From the NCBI RefSeq assembly GCF_029081005.1, contig NZ_JAJQTQ010000009.1, positions 1 to 64,000 of the forward strand: a stretch of 64,000 nucleotides of DNA. Direction: 5' to 3'. Source of the stretch: Halomonas elongata. GTDB lineage: Bacteria > Pseudomonadota > Gammaproteobacteria > Pseudomonadales > Halomonadaceae. Below are positions 56,659 to 64,000 of the stretch, piece by piece. A program made the translations under genes and the position numbers. Numbering within the stretch: the first letter of the stretch is position 1; each line of letters starts with the position of its first letter. The notes under the pieces were generated by a model. It made no database searches. It was not told the DNA's origin and saw only the letters and a program-made list of their open reading frames with translations.

Positions 56659-57789
56659 ATGAGCTTCGGTAGCATGCACAAGACGTTCTTAGGCTGGCGC
56701 CGGCTGGTGGTGCTGGTGCTCACCTGCCTGATCGCCCTGCCGGCCCAGGCGGAGCGCATTCGCGAGATCGCCAGTTTCGCCGGCGTGCGGGACAACGCCC
56801 TGGTCGGCTATGGGCTGGTGGTCGGCCTGGACGGCAGCGGCGACCGGACCATGCAGGCACCCTTCACCGGCCAGAGCCTGACCAACATGCTCTCGCAGCT
56901 GGGTATCACCGTGCCCGCCGGCACCAACATGCAGTTGCGCAACGTGGCGGCGGTGATGGTGACTGCGGATCTGCCGGCCTTCGCGCGGCAGGGGCAGCGC
57001 CTCGACGTGGTGGTCTCTTCGGTGGGCAACGCCGACAGCCTGCGTGGCGGCACCCTGCTGATGACGCCGCTCAAGGGGGCCGATGGCGATACCTATGCCA
57101 TCGCCCAGGGCAACCTGCTGGTCGGTGGTGCCGGCGCCTCCGCCGGTGGCTCGAGTGTACAGATCAACCAGCAGGCCGGCGGCCGCATCGCCAATGGCGC
57201 CACGGTGGAAAAGGAAGTGCCGCTGGCATTGGGCAGCAATGATGGCCGCCTGGAGCTGCAGCTCGACCAGAGCGATTTCGGCACGGTCCAGCGAGTGGTC
57301 GACGCCATCAACCGATCGTTCGGCTACTCGGTGGCTTCCGCGCAGAATGGTCGGGTCATCTCCCTGGATGGCCCCGGTAATGCCAACGACAGGGTCAACT
57401 TCATGGCGCGGGTCGAGAACCTCGAGGTCACCCCCACCGAGGCACCGGCCAAGGTGGTGCTCAACTCGCGCACCGGGGCCGTCGTGCTCAATGGTGCCGT
57501 CACCCTGCATCAGGCCGCGGTGGCCCATGGCAACCTGTCCATCGTCATCGACAGCGACTATGGCGTCAGCCAGCCGAACCCCTTCACCGAGGGCGAGACC
57601 GTGGTGGTGCAGGACGCCGAGGTCAGCATCGAGCAGCAGCCCGGCACGCTCAAGGTCGTGGAAGGGGCCAACCTGCTTGATGTGGTGGATGCCCTCAACT
57701 CCCTGGGGGCCACACCCAATGACCTGATGTCGATCCTCGAGGCCCTGAAATCGGCGGGGTCGTTGCGTGCCGAACTGGAGATCATCTGA
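56659..57789 (+). CDS. flgI: Flagellar P-ring protein FlgI
   Basis: The periplasmic P ring. A signal peptide ([13 protein letters not shown]) precedes [21 protein letters not shown] and [12 protein letters not shown]. Length is 376 residues with the start at 56659; ATG 56674 is possible. The stop overlaps flgJ. Confidence 0.97.
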   Translation: MSFGSMHKTFLGWRRLVVLVLTCLIALPAQAERIREIASFAGVRDNALVGYGLVVGLDGSGDRTMQAPFTGQSLTNMLSQLGITVPAGTNMQLRNVAAVMVTADLPAFARQGQRLDVVVSSVGNADSLRGGTLLMTPLKGADGDTYAIAQGNLLVGGAGASAGGSSVQINQQAGGRIANGATVEKEVPLALGSNDGRLELQLDQSDFGTVQRVVDAINRSFGYSVASAQNGRVISLDGPGNANDRVNFMARVENLEVTPTEAPAKVVLNSRTGAVVLNGAVTLHQAAVAHGNLSIVIDSDYGVSQPNPFTEGETVVVQDAEVSIEQQPGTLKVVEGANLLDVVDALNSLGATPNDLMSILEALKSAGSLRAELEII

Positions 57790-58772
57790 TGAGCCTGGGT
57801 GGCGGACAAGGCGTCGGCGAGCATCTCGCCATGGACGTGCAGGGGCTGGAGCGGCTCAAGCATACCGCGCGTCGTGCCCCGGAAGAGGGCCTGGAGGGGG
57901 CGGCCAGGAAGTTCGAGGCGATGTTCGTGCAGATGATGATGAAGAGCATGCGCGATACCGTGCCGAGCTCGGGGCTGCTCGATGATCGGAACACCGACTT
58001 CTACACCTCCATGCTGGACAAGCAGCTCTCCCAGCACATCGCCGATCGCGGCACCGGGCTGGCCGAACAACTCTTCGCCCAGCTGGGCGACCGGCTCGAC
58101 AACGCTCGCTCGCGCCAGGACGAAGACATCGAGGCACTGATCGCCGGGATCCCCCGAGGCACGCCGCGCCCCCTCGAGGATGCGCTGGCGCCGGAGGACG
58201 ACCCCGAAGTCAGCACACCCGACAACTTCCTCGATGAAGTGAAGGCCATCTCCGCCGGGGACAGTGCGTCCGCCGTCGCCGACGATCGGCCATCGCATGT
58301 GCGTGATTTCGTCGGGCGCCTGGCCGCGCCGGCACAGGCGGCCAGTGAGGCCTCCGGGGTGCCGGCCGAGCTCATCCTCGCCCAGGCTGCCCTGGAAACC
58401 GGCTGGGGTCGCCATGAGATCGCCACGCATGACGGCGGCAATAGCCACAACCTTTTCGGCATCAAGGCGGGAGAGGGCTGGCAGGGCGATACCACCGAGA
58501 TCGCTACCCATGAAGTCATCGACGGCGAACGCCGGGCGGTGCGTGATCGCTTCCGCGTCTACGACTCTTTCGAGGCGGCCTTCACCGACTATGCCCGGTT
58601 GATCGGCGACAACCCGCGCTATGCCGGCGTCACCGAGGCCGCCACGGCTGACCAGGCCGCCCACGCCCTGCAGCGCGGCGGCTATGCCACCGACCCGGCC
58701 TATGCCGACAAGCTGGTCGCGGTGATGGATACGCTGGGGCCCCTGGAGGGCTCGCGACTGGCACAACGCTGA
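57789..58772 (+). CDS. flgJ: Flagellar rod assembly protein/muramidase FlgJ
   Basis: FlgJ is a two-domain protein of 327 residues. The N-terminus (AARKFEAMFVQMMMKSMRDT) scaffolds the rod; the C-terminal half from about residue 175 is a glucosaminidase that opens peptidoglycan, with the catalytic Glu in AALETGWGRHEI and HNLFGIKAGEGW. The single-domain version of alphaproteobacteria is thus excluded. Confidence 0.97.
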   Translation: MSLGGGQGVGEHLAMDVQGLERLKHTARRAPEEGLEGAARKFEAMFVQMMMKSMRDTVPSSGLLDDRNTDFYTSMLDKQLSQHIADRGTGLAEQLFAQLGDRLDNARSRQDEDIEALIAGIPRGTPRPLEDALAPEDDPEVSTPDNFLDEVKAISAGDSASAVADDRPSHVRDFVGRLAAPAQAASEASGVPAELILAQAALETGWGRHEIATHDGGNSHNLFGIKAGEGWQGDTTEIATHEVIDGERRAVRDRFRVYDSFEAAFTDYARLIGDNPRYAGVTEAATADQAAHALQRGGYATDPAYADKLVAVMDTLGPLEGSRLAQR

Positions 58773-58892
58773 TCGCCCAACGTTCACGCCGAGCCTGATT
58801 TCCACGACGAGCCGGCTTTTTACGCCGAGACAGGCCTCAAGCCGGACGCCCATCGGCCGATAAGGGTGTCATCGGCACAAGGAATCTCCGAC

Positions 58893-60560
58893 ATGAGCAT
58901 CTTCTCCACCGGACTCAGTGGGCTCAACGCCGCGCAGAACGCCCTGAGCACCACCAGCAACAACATCAGCAACGTCTTCACGCCGGGCTACAATCGCGAG
59001 GAAGCGATCCTCGGCGAGAGGTCCACCGGGGGTGGGGTACAGGTCAACGACATCCAGCGCCAGTTCGACCGCTATGTCGCCGACCAGCTCAACGCGGCGA
59101 CCAGCGAGTCCAGTGCCCTGGACACCTATCGCAACCAGGTGGAGCAGATCGACAGCCTGCTGGCCGATCGCGAGGCGGGGCTGGCGCCCCTGATGCAGGG
59201 GTTCTTCTCCTCGATGGAGGATCTTGCCAGTTCCCCCGCCGACCCTGCCGCCCGTCAGGGCGTGCTGGGCAGCGCGGATACCCTGGGCGCCCAGTTCCGT
59301 TCCTTCGACGGCTATCTGCGTGACATGCAGGAGGGGGTCAACGGCCAGATCCGTGACGAGGTCACCCAGATCAACAACACCACCGAGCAACTGGCCGGGA
59401 TCAATCGCGAAATTTCCCTGGCCCGGGCGCGCGATGGCGAGGCCTCCAATGGCCTGCTCAACCAGCGCGATCAGCTGGTCAGCGAACTCAACGAGCGACT
59501 GGGCGTGCGCCTCGATGTCCAGGACGGCAAGGCCTATAACGTCAGCCTGCCCAACGGCCAGCCCCTGGTAGCCGGGAGCGAGTCGTTCGCGCTGCAGGCC
59601 ATCGACTCGCCCGATGATCCGCAGCGTACCGTGCTGGGCTATCGCAACTCGGGCGGCGATGTCGTGCCCATGGAAGAAGGCGCCGTGACCGGCGGCAGCC
59701 TGGGGGGCCTGATGAGCTTTCGCTCCGAGACCCTGGACAAGACCCAGAACCAGATCGGCCAGATGGCGGTGTCGCTGGCGACGGCCTTCAACGAGCAGCA
59801 TGCCGAAGGCGTCGACCTGGACGGCGAGGCCGGCGGCGACTTCTTCGAGATCGGGCAGCCGCGCACCTATGCCGCCGCCGACAATCCGGGCGGGGCCGAA
59901 ATCACCGGTGCGAGCTTCGATACCGAGAACATCGATCGCCTGCGTGCCAGCGACTACACCGTCAAGGTCACCGACAGCGAGAGCAATCCGCCCGCCTTCG
60001 AGGTCATGCGGCGTGACACCGGCCAGGTGCTGGGCGCCGACGAGGTGACCTTCAACGACCCCAATAATGACGGCAGCGATGCCACCCTGAGTTTCGGTGG
60101 GGTGACCCTGACCTTCGATGACGCCGGCAAGCTGGCCGAGCATGACAGCTTCGAGGTCCAGCCGGTGCGTAACGCGGCGGGTGGCCTGGAGACGGCGATC
60201 GGTGATCTGGACCGGATCGCCGCGGCGAGCGCCTCGGGGGGCTCCGGCAACAACGAGAACGCCCTGGCCATGCAGGACCTGCAGGATGCCAGCGTGGTCG
60301 GCGGTTCGGCCTCGCTCAGTGAGTCCTATGGCGCCATGGTCAGCGATGTCGGCAACCGCACCAATGTCGTCCAGGTCAATCTGGAGGCCCGGCAGGGGCT
60401 CACCGAACAGCTGGAAGCCACTCAACAGTCCGCGTCCGGCGTCAACCTGGACGAGGAGGCCGCCGACCTGATCCGCTACCAGCAGTACTACCAGGCCAAC
60501 GCCAAGGTCATCGAAACCGGCAAGACGATGATCGATACCATTCTCGGCCTGCGCGCCTGA
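58893..60560 (+). CDS. flgK: Hook-associated protein 1 FlgK
   Basis: FlgK joins hook and filament. The 555-residue protein opens MSIFSTGLSGLNAAQNALST with NNISNVFTPGYNRE and ends with EEAADLIRYQQYYQANAKV. AAGGAA lies 8 nt before the ATG at 58893. A 120-bp gap follows flgJ, so a separate promoter is possible. Confidence 0.96.
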   Translation: MSIFSTGLSGLNAAQNALSTTSNNISNVFTPGYNREEAILGERSTGGGVQVNDIQRQFDRYVADQLNAATSESSALDTYRNQVEQIDSLLADREAGLAPLMQGFFSSMEDLASSPADPAARQGVLGSADTLGAQFRSFDGYLRDMQEGVNGQIRDEVTQINNTTEQLAGINREISLARARDGEASNGLLNQRDQLVSELNERLGVRLDVQDGKAYNVSLPNGQPLVAGSESFALQAIDSPDDPQRTVLGYRNSGGDVVPMEEGAVTGGSLGGLMSFRSETLDKTQNQIGQMAVSLATAFNEQHAEGVDLDGEAGGDFFEIGQPRTYAAADNPGGAEITGASFDTENIDRLRASDYTVKVTDSESNPPAFEVMRRDTGQVLGADEVTFNDPNNDGSDATLSFGGVTLTFDDAGKLAEHDSFEVQPVRNAAGGLETAIGDLDRIAAASASGGSGNNENALAMQDLQDASVVGGSASLSESYGAMVSDVGNRTNVVQVNLEARQGLTEQLEATQQSASGVNLDEEAADLIRYQQYYQANAKVIETGKTMIDTILGLRA

Positions 60561-60578
60561 TTTCGGGAGTCATCTCAC

Positions 60579-61796
60579 ATGCGTATCAGCACCGTCACCA
60601 TGTTCGAGCAGAGCGTCTCCTCCCTGAACCAGCAGCAGAGCGGCTTTCTCGATGTCAGTCAGCAGATCGCCAGCGGTCGTCGGGTGGTCAATCCCTCCGA
60701 TGACCCCCAGGCGGCCTCGCGGGCGGTGGGGGTCGACCAGTCGATGGCCATCACCCAGCAGTACACCGACTCGCGAGTCAGCGCGCGCAATGCGCTTTCC
60801 CAGGGCGAGAGCGTGCTCAACAGCGTCAGCGATGCCGTGACCAGCGCCAAGACGCTGCTGGTCCAGGCCTCCAGCGACACCCTGAGCGACGCCGACCGCG
60901 AATCCGTGGCCAGCGAACTGCGCGGGGTCTATGAAACTCTGGTCGGTCAGGGCAACGCCACCGATGGCAACGGACGCTATCTGTTCGGCGGCCATGAGGA
61001 CGGCAGCAAGCCCTTCGTCGAGAACGGCGACGGCAATATCGAATACGTCGGCAGTACCGAGGTGCGGCAACAGCGCATCGACGCCTCGCGCCTGATGGAA
61101 GTGAGCGACAGCGGCCAGGACATCTTCCAGAGCGTGCCGAGCGGCGCCGGCTACGTGGCCGAGGCGGATGCCGACAATGCCGGCAATCTGACCTTCAGCG
61201 GGCCGGAAATCCTCGACGCCGATGCCGACGACTACGGCAAGCGCTTCGAGATCAGCTTCGCCGAGGACGGTGACGCCATGACCTACTCGGTGAGCGCCGA
61301 CGGCGAGCCCGTGGCGGGCATGCAGGATGTCGCTTACCAGTCAGGCAAGCCCCTGAAGTTCGGTGGACTGAGCATGGAACTGCAAGGCGACCCCGAGGCT
61401 GGCGACGGCCTGTCGGTCGGCCCCGCCGACACCATGAACACCGACCTTTTCAAGTCGTTCGAAAAAGCCCTCGCGGTGCTGGAAAATCCCGCCGAGACCT
61501 CTCAGGAACAGGCGGCGCGCCGCAACATCCTGAATACCTCGATGCGCGAGCTCGACAACAGCCTCGACAACGTCCTGACCGTGCGTGCCTCCATGGGCGC
61601 GCGACTCAACGAGCTCGATGTGGTCGACTCGGTGAGCGACAACCGCATGCTCAACTACGAGCAGACCCTCTCGGACCTGGTCGACCTGGACTACGCCGAG
61701 GCGATATCCGAGTACAGCATGCGCCAGGTCGGCATGCAGGCCTCCCAGAAGACGTTCGCGGATCTGAAGGGGATGTCGTTGTTCCAGTATCTCTAA
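60579..61796 (+). CDS. flgL: Hook-associated protein 3 FlgL
   Basis: FlgL completes the hook-filament junction. The 405-residue protein opens MRISTVTMFEQSVSSLNQQQ and has flagellin-type termini (IASGRRVVNPSDDPQAASRA). The TAA stop coincides with the first bases of MITE copy 3, so the element may have supplied the stop. Confidence 0.95.
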   Translation: MRISTVTMFEQSVSSLNQQQSGFLDVSQQIASGRRVVNPSDDPQAASRAVGVDQSMAITQQYTDSRVSARNALSQGESVLNSVSDAVTSAKTLLVQASSDTLSDADRESVASELRGVYETLVGQGNATDGNGRYLFGGHEDGSKPFVENGDGNIEYVGSTEVRQQRIDASRLMEVSDSGQDIFQSVPSGAGYVAEADADNAGNLTFSGPEILDADADDYGKRFEISFAEDGDAMTYSVSADGEPVAGMQDVAYQSGKPLKFGGLSMELQGDPEAGDGLSVGPADTMNTDLFKSFEKALAVLENPAETSQEQAARRNILNTSMRELDNSLDNVLTVRASMGARLNELDVVDSVSDNRMLNYEQTLSDLVDLDYAEAISEYSMRQVGMQASQKTFADLKGMSLFQYL

Positions 61797-62132
61797 GGAA
61801 ACACTGCACAAATGCCTGCGCGGGCTAATCGCTGCGCTATAGCCGCCATCCATGGCGGCTACCCTGCGGGCCCGTCTAAAGACGGTTCAAATTCGCTCCC
61901 GGCGAATTTGTGCGCGGTGCTCGGAATCCTCACCTATACCCCATAGGCTCCGGTTGACTCGAAACCTCCGGTTTCTCGCCCCTTCGGGGCCATCCTTCGG
62001 ATGTTTGTCGCTCCGCTCGGTGCTGTGCTCCGTGCGCCTTGCGTGACCCACATGGATGTGGGAAATGCGATGGCCCGTCGGGAACGGGCCTAGCCTTCGC
62101 TCCGCTCGTCGATTTGTTCAGCGCTTCCCTAA
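61793..62132 (+). repeat. MITE-like element, copy 3 (~340 bp)
   Basis: It begins TAAGGAAACACTGCACAAAT on the flgL stop codon and ends TTTGTTCAGCGCTTCCCTA. It shares the CACATGGATGTGGG and GGCCCGTCGGGAACGGGCC blocks with copy 2 (inverted) and has about 130 extra bases in the middle, including further hairpins. No open frame of note. The TA ends suggest a Tc1/IS630-type origin. Confidence 0.88.
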
Positions 62133-62207
62133 TCCCTAAGGGAGAGTTTTCCCGAGCTTCCCTGTCGGCCATGGTAGAACGTTTGGACTCCATGGCCCCT
62201 TGTCCCG

Positions 62208-62234
62208 CCCAGGCTTCCCGGCCTGGGTTTTTTT
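62208..62234 (+). terminator. Intrinsic terminator downstream of flg operon
   Basis: Stem CCCAGGC/GCCTGGG with a 6-nt loop followed by seven Ts. It would end plus-strand flg transcripts beyond MITE copy 3. Confidence 0.85.
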
Positions 62235-62246
62235 CATGCCGGCTCA

Positions 62247-62425
62247 GCCGGCCGGCGGCATCAGTGCATCGCCATCTTTATTCACGGCCTTGCCAAAGCC
62301 TGCCGAGATCACGACCACGGCACGGCATCTTGCGTACCGGCTTCACGAATCAGGTCTGAAACGGTATCGGCAGGGGGAGCGAGGATCGCCAGGTCGGGCG
62401 CTATCGATATCGGCTGCTTGGGGCC
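62247..62425 (-). pseudogene. Fragment of NDP-forming acyl-CoA synthetase / acetyltransferase (Pat-like)
   Basis: The minus strand reads APDLAILAPPADTVSDLIREAG then, after a frame change, AVVVISAGFGKAVNKDGDALM, two adjacent blocks of the CoA-binding domain of acetate-CoA ligase (ADP-forming)/protein acetyltransferase proteins. The shift coincides with a 5-bp tandem duplication (GCCGT GCCGT). A TAA stands directly upstream of the first block, and the frame is lost downstream. Only ~58 codons remain. The stretch 62426-62592 has no gene besides the presumed promoter of the following gene. Confidence 0.75.
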
Positions 62426-62592
62426 TTACGTCTATGCCTCATAGGCCTTGACAGCGGTCAAGCCATACATTGGAGCATCTGCTATGCTGCTTTTACATAT
62501 CGTGAAATGTAGCTGCGACTGGCATCGTTTCAGCCTGCCGAGCCAACAATATACGGTCCTGTGGATAGTGACGCTCGTGGAGTACGACAACG

Positions 62593-63627
62593 ATGAAAGC
62601 GCTCGTATATGAAGGGGGTGGTCAGCGTGCCTGGATAGACAGACCAAAGCCGGCGATCGAGGCCCCTACCGATGCTGTGGTAAGGATTACCCATACCACG
62701 ATCTGTGGTACGGACCTGCATATCCTGAAAGGGGATGTACCTGCCGTGGCGCCTGGCAGGATCCTTGGGCACGAAGGTATCGGTGTCATCGAAGAAATAG
62801 GCGAGGGCGTGGCCAATCTAAGGGAAGGCGATCATGTTCTCATTTCCTGTATCACATCCTGCGGTCGCTGCGACTATTGCAAACAGGCAATGTATTCCCA
62901 CTGTCGTGATGGAGGCTGGGTTCTCGGCCATCTGATCGATGGTACGCAGGCTGAATATGTTCGCATTCCGCATGCCGATAATAGTCTCTATCGCTTACCA
63001 CCTGGACTCGAGCCTGCGGCGGCGCTCATGCTGAGCGACATCCTGCCCACCGGACATGAAATCGGTGCGCTCAATGGTGAGGTCCGTCTGGGCGATACCA
63101 TTGCCATCATCGGGGCTGGGCCCATAGGTCTGGCCGCCTTGTTGACGTCTCGCTTCTATTCTCCGGCCCGCATCATCGTGGTCGATCCTGACGAAAACCG
63201 CCTGGCCGTGGCACGCCAACTTGGAGCAACCGATACCATCGCCGTTGACCCCGTGGAAACCGTGCTGAAGATGACTGACGGCGAGGGTGTGGATGTCGCC
63301 ATGGAAGCGGTGGGTATTCCAGAAACCTTTGATGTGTGTCAGCGTATCCTCCGTCCTGGTGGCCGCCTTGCTAACATTGGTGTCCATGGTCACAGTGTCG
63401 AGTTTCGTCTCGAGGATCTTTGGATAAAGAATGTCACCATACGTACGGGGCTGGTGAATACCAACACTATCCCTGTGCTGATGCGCTTCCTTGAATCCGG
63501 TGGCATTGATGCCGAGAGTCTGGTCACCCATCGGCTTGCGCTCAATGATATCGAGCAAGCTTATGACGTGTTCTCGAGAGCTGCGTCTGAAAAAGCTATC
63601 AAGATACTGCTCACCGCCGAAAAGTAG
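62593..63627 (+). CDS. Zinc-dependent alcohol dehydrogenase
   Basis: A zinc MDR of 344 residues. Catalytic-zinc ligands are Cys38 in TICGTDLHIL and the GHEGIGVIEEIG segment; the structural zinc lobe is SCGRCDYCKQAMYSHC (four Cys). The Rossmann motif is IGAGPIGLAALL. It resembles threonine/sorbitol-type and short-chain alcohol dehydrogenases; the substrate is unknown. Composition is lower in GC than the flagellar genes, and it is flanked by gene fragments, suggesting recent acquisition. Confidence 0.9.
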   Translation: MKALVYEGGGQRAWIDRPKPAIEAPTDAVVRITHTTICGTDLHILKGDVPAVAPGRILGHEGIGVIEEIGEGVANLREGDHVLISCITSCGRCDYCKQAMYSHCRDGGWVLGHLIDGTQAEYVRIPHADNSLYRLPPGLEPAAALMLSDILPTGHEIGALNGEVRLGDTIAIIGAGPIGLAALLTSRFYSPARIIVVDPDENRLAVARQLGATDTIAVDPVETVLKMTDGEGVDVAMEAVGIPETFDVCQRILRPGGRLANIGVHGHSVEFRLEDLWIKNVTIRTGLVNTNTIPVLMRFLESGGIDAESLVTHRLALNDIEQAYDVFSRAASEKAIKILLTAEK

Positions 63628-63904
63628 AAAGATATTACCCCGCCGCATACGGGCGACAGCAATATTATTCAGGCTAGAGGGGTGCCGCCTATGGGGCACT
63701 GATACTTCTTTTGGTTCGAACCTCACGGTTTGGTAGGAAAGGGAAGTATTACAAGTTGAATAGTGATTGAATCGTCCAGGGTTTTGTAGACACCCTCTGA
63801 GGGAATTCCATGGAAATGGTGTCGTCTTGCCCATCCTAACGTGTGTCTTTCAAGTAAGCATCGTAAATAGCGCCTGCGCTGATGCCACTATTCGGTACTC
63901 TGTC

Positions 63905-63994
63905 TGGAGGTGGCATGGCAAAGCGAGGTTGGCCAGCCGTTCCTGTGATGTGACTGAGGATCAGTTAGCTGAGTTGAATCGGTGGGTCGAGTGA
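63905..63994 (+). pseudogene. Possible IS630-type transposase N-terminal remnant
   Basis: An ATG at about 63915 reads MAKRGWPAVPVM then stops; a shifted frame continues DVTEDQLAELNRWVE and stops at 63994. The joined string resembles the start of an IS630-family transposase. The remainder of 63628-63904 shows no recognisable gene. The similarity is short and from memory, so this is tentative. Confidence 0.4.
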
Positions 63995-64000
63995 ACTTGA

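Noticed and set aside
58869-60425. Minus-strand open frame of 518 codons
   Set aside because: Antisense to flgK.

Overview
The window reads as a chromosomal segment of a high-GC gammaproteobacterium, most likely Halomonadaceae (Halomonas-like). This rests on gene order and protein character: recG/oxyR, ridA, spoT, rpoZ, gmk, yicC, rph, crc, pyrE, trmL and rep lie in the order known from Pseudomonas/Halomonas relatives, the Crc-type protein is present, and a full flg cluster follows. No database search was possible, so the taxon is an inference.

Layout. 1-90: heptamer tandem repeat. 123-8470: core genes recG, oxyR, an epimerase-like SDR, thpR, ridA, spoT, rpoZ, gmk. 8471-15808: accessory island between gmk and yicC, two genes that are normally adjacent. 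It has a left half (SDR, VTT-type membrane protein, Crp-family regulator) and a right half (MFS exporter, arsB, arsH, arsR, DUF3883 nuclease-like gene). The halves are separated by a yicC-3'/gmk-5' scar, and an exact 86-bp direct repeat brackets the left half. 15814-16677: yicC. 16741-24068: second island between yicC and rph, holding a LacI-type regulator, a CUT2/LsrB-like sugar ABC transporter and an FGGY pentulose kinase. 24138-29799: core genes rph, crc, pyrE, trmL, rep and a cytochrome c. 30057-30133: tRNA-Arg(CCG).

30186-42338: envelope and small-molecule block. manC, a YceI protein and a CDP-alcohol phosphatidyltransferase precede a tightly packed set: zinc-less MDR dehydrogenase, divergent 6-pyruvoyl-tetrahydropterin-synthase-like protein, GT4 glycosyltransferase, SAM methyltransferase, flippase-like membrane protein, RibD-type reductase, GTP cyclohydrolase II, creatininase-family amidohydrolase and an LtaS/sulfatase-like membrane enzyme. 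The combination looks like a pathway that opens GTP, deformylates and reduces the pyrimidine intermediate, then decorates it with sugar, methyl and possibly lipid or phospho-head groups. I recognise no characterised pathway with this gene set; it is the best candidate here for an undescribed system.

42781-49096: MetE-like methyltransferase, DJ-1/PfpI protein, a 47-residue small ORF, an ECF sigma/anti-sigma pair with a small exported protein, and a PAS-GGDEF-EAL protein whose catalytic motifs are all degenerate. 49097-61796: flagellar genes flgN, flgM, flgA (minus) and flgB-flgL (plus). FlgE carries an inserted Ala/Glu-rich coiled coil. Three copies of one MITE-like inverted-repeat element sit at 49893, 52541 and 61793. 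62133-64000: a terminator, a decayed NDP-forming acyl-CoA synthetase fragment, a zinc alcohol dehydrogenase of lower GC, and a possible transposase remnant at the edge.
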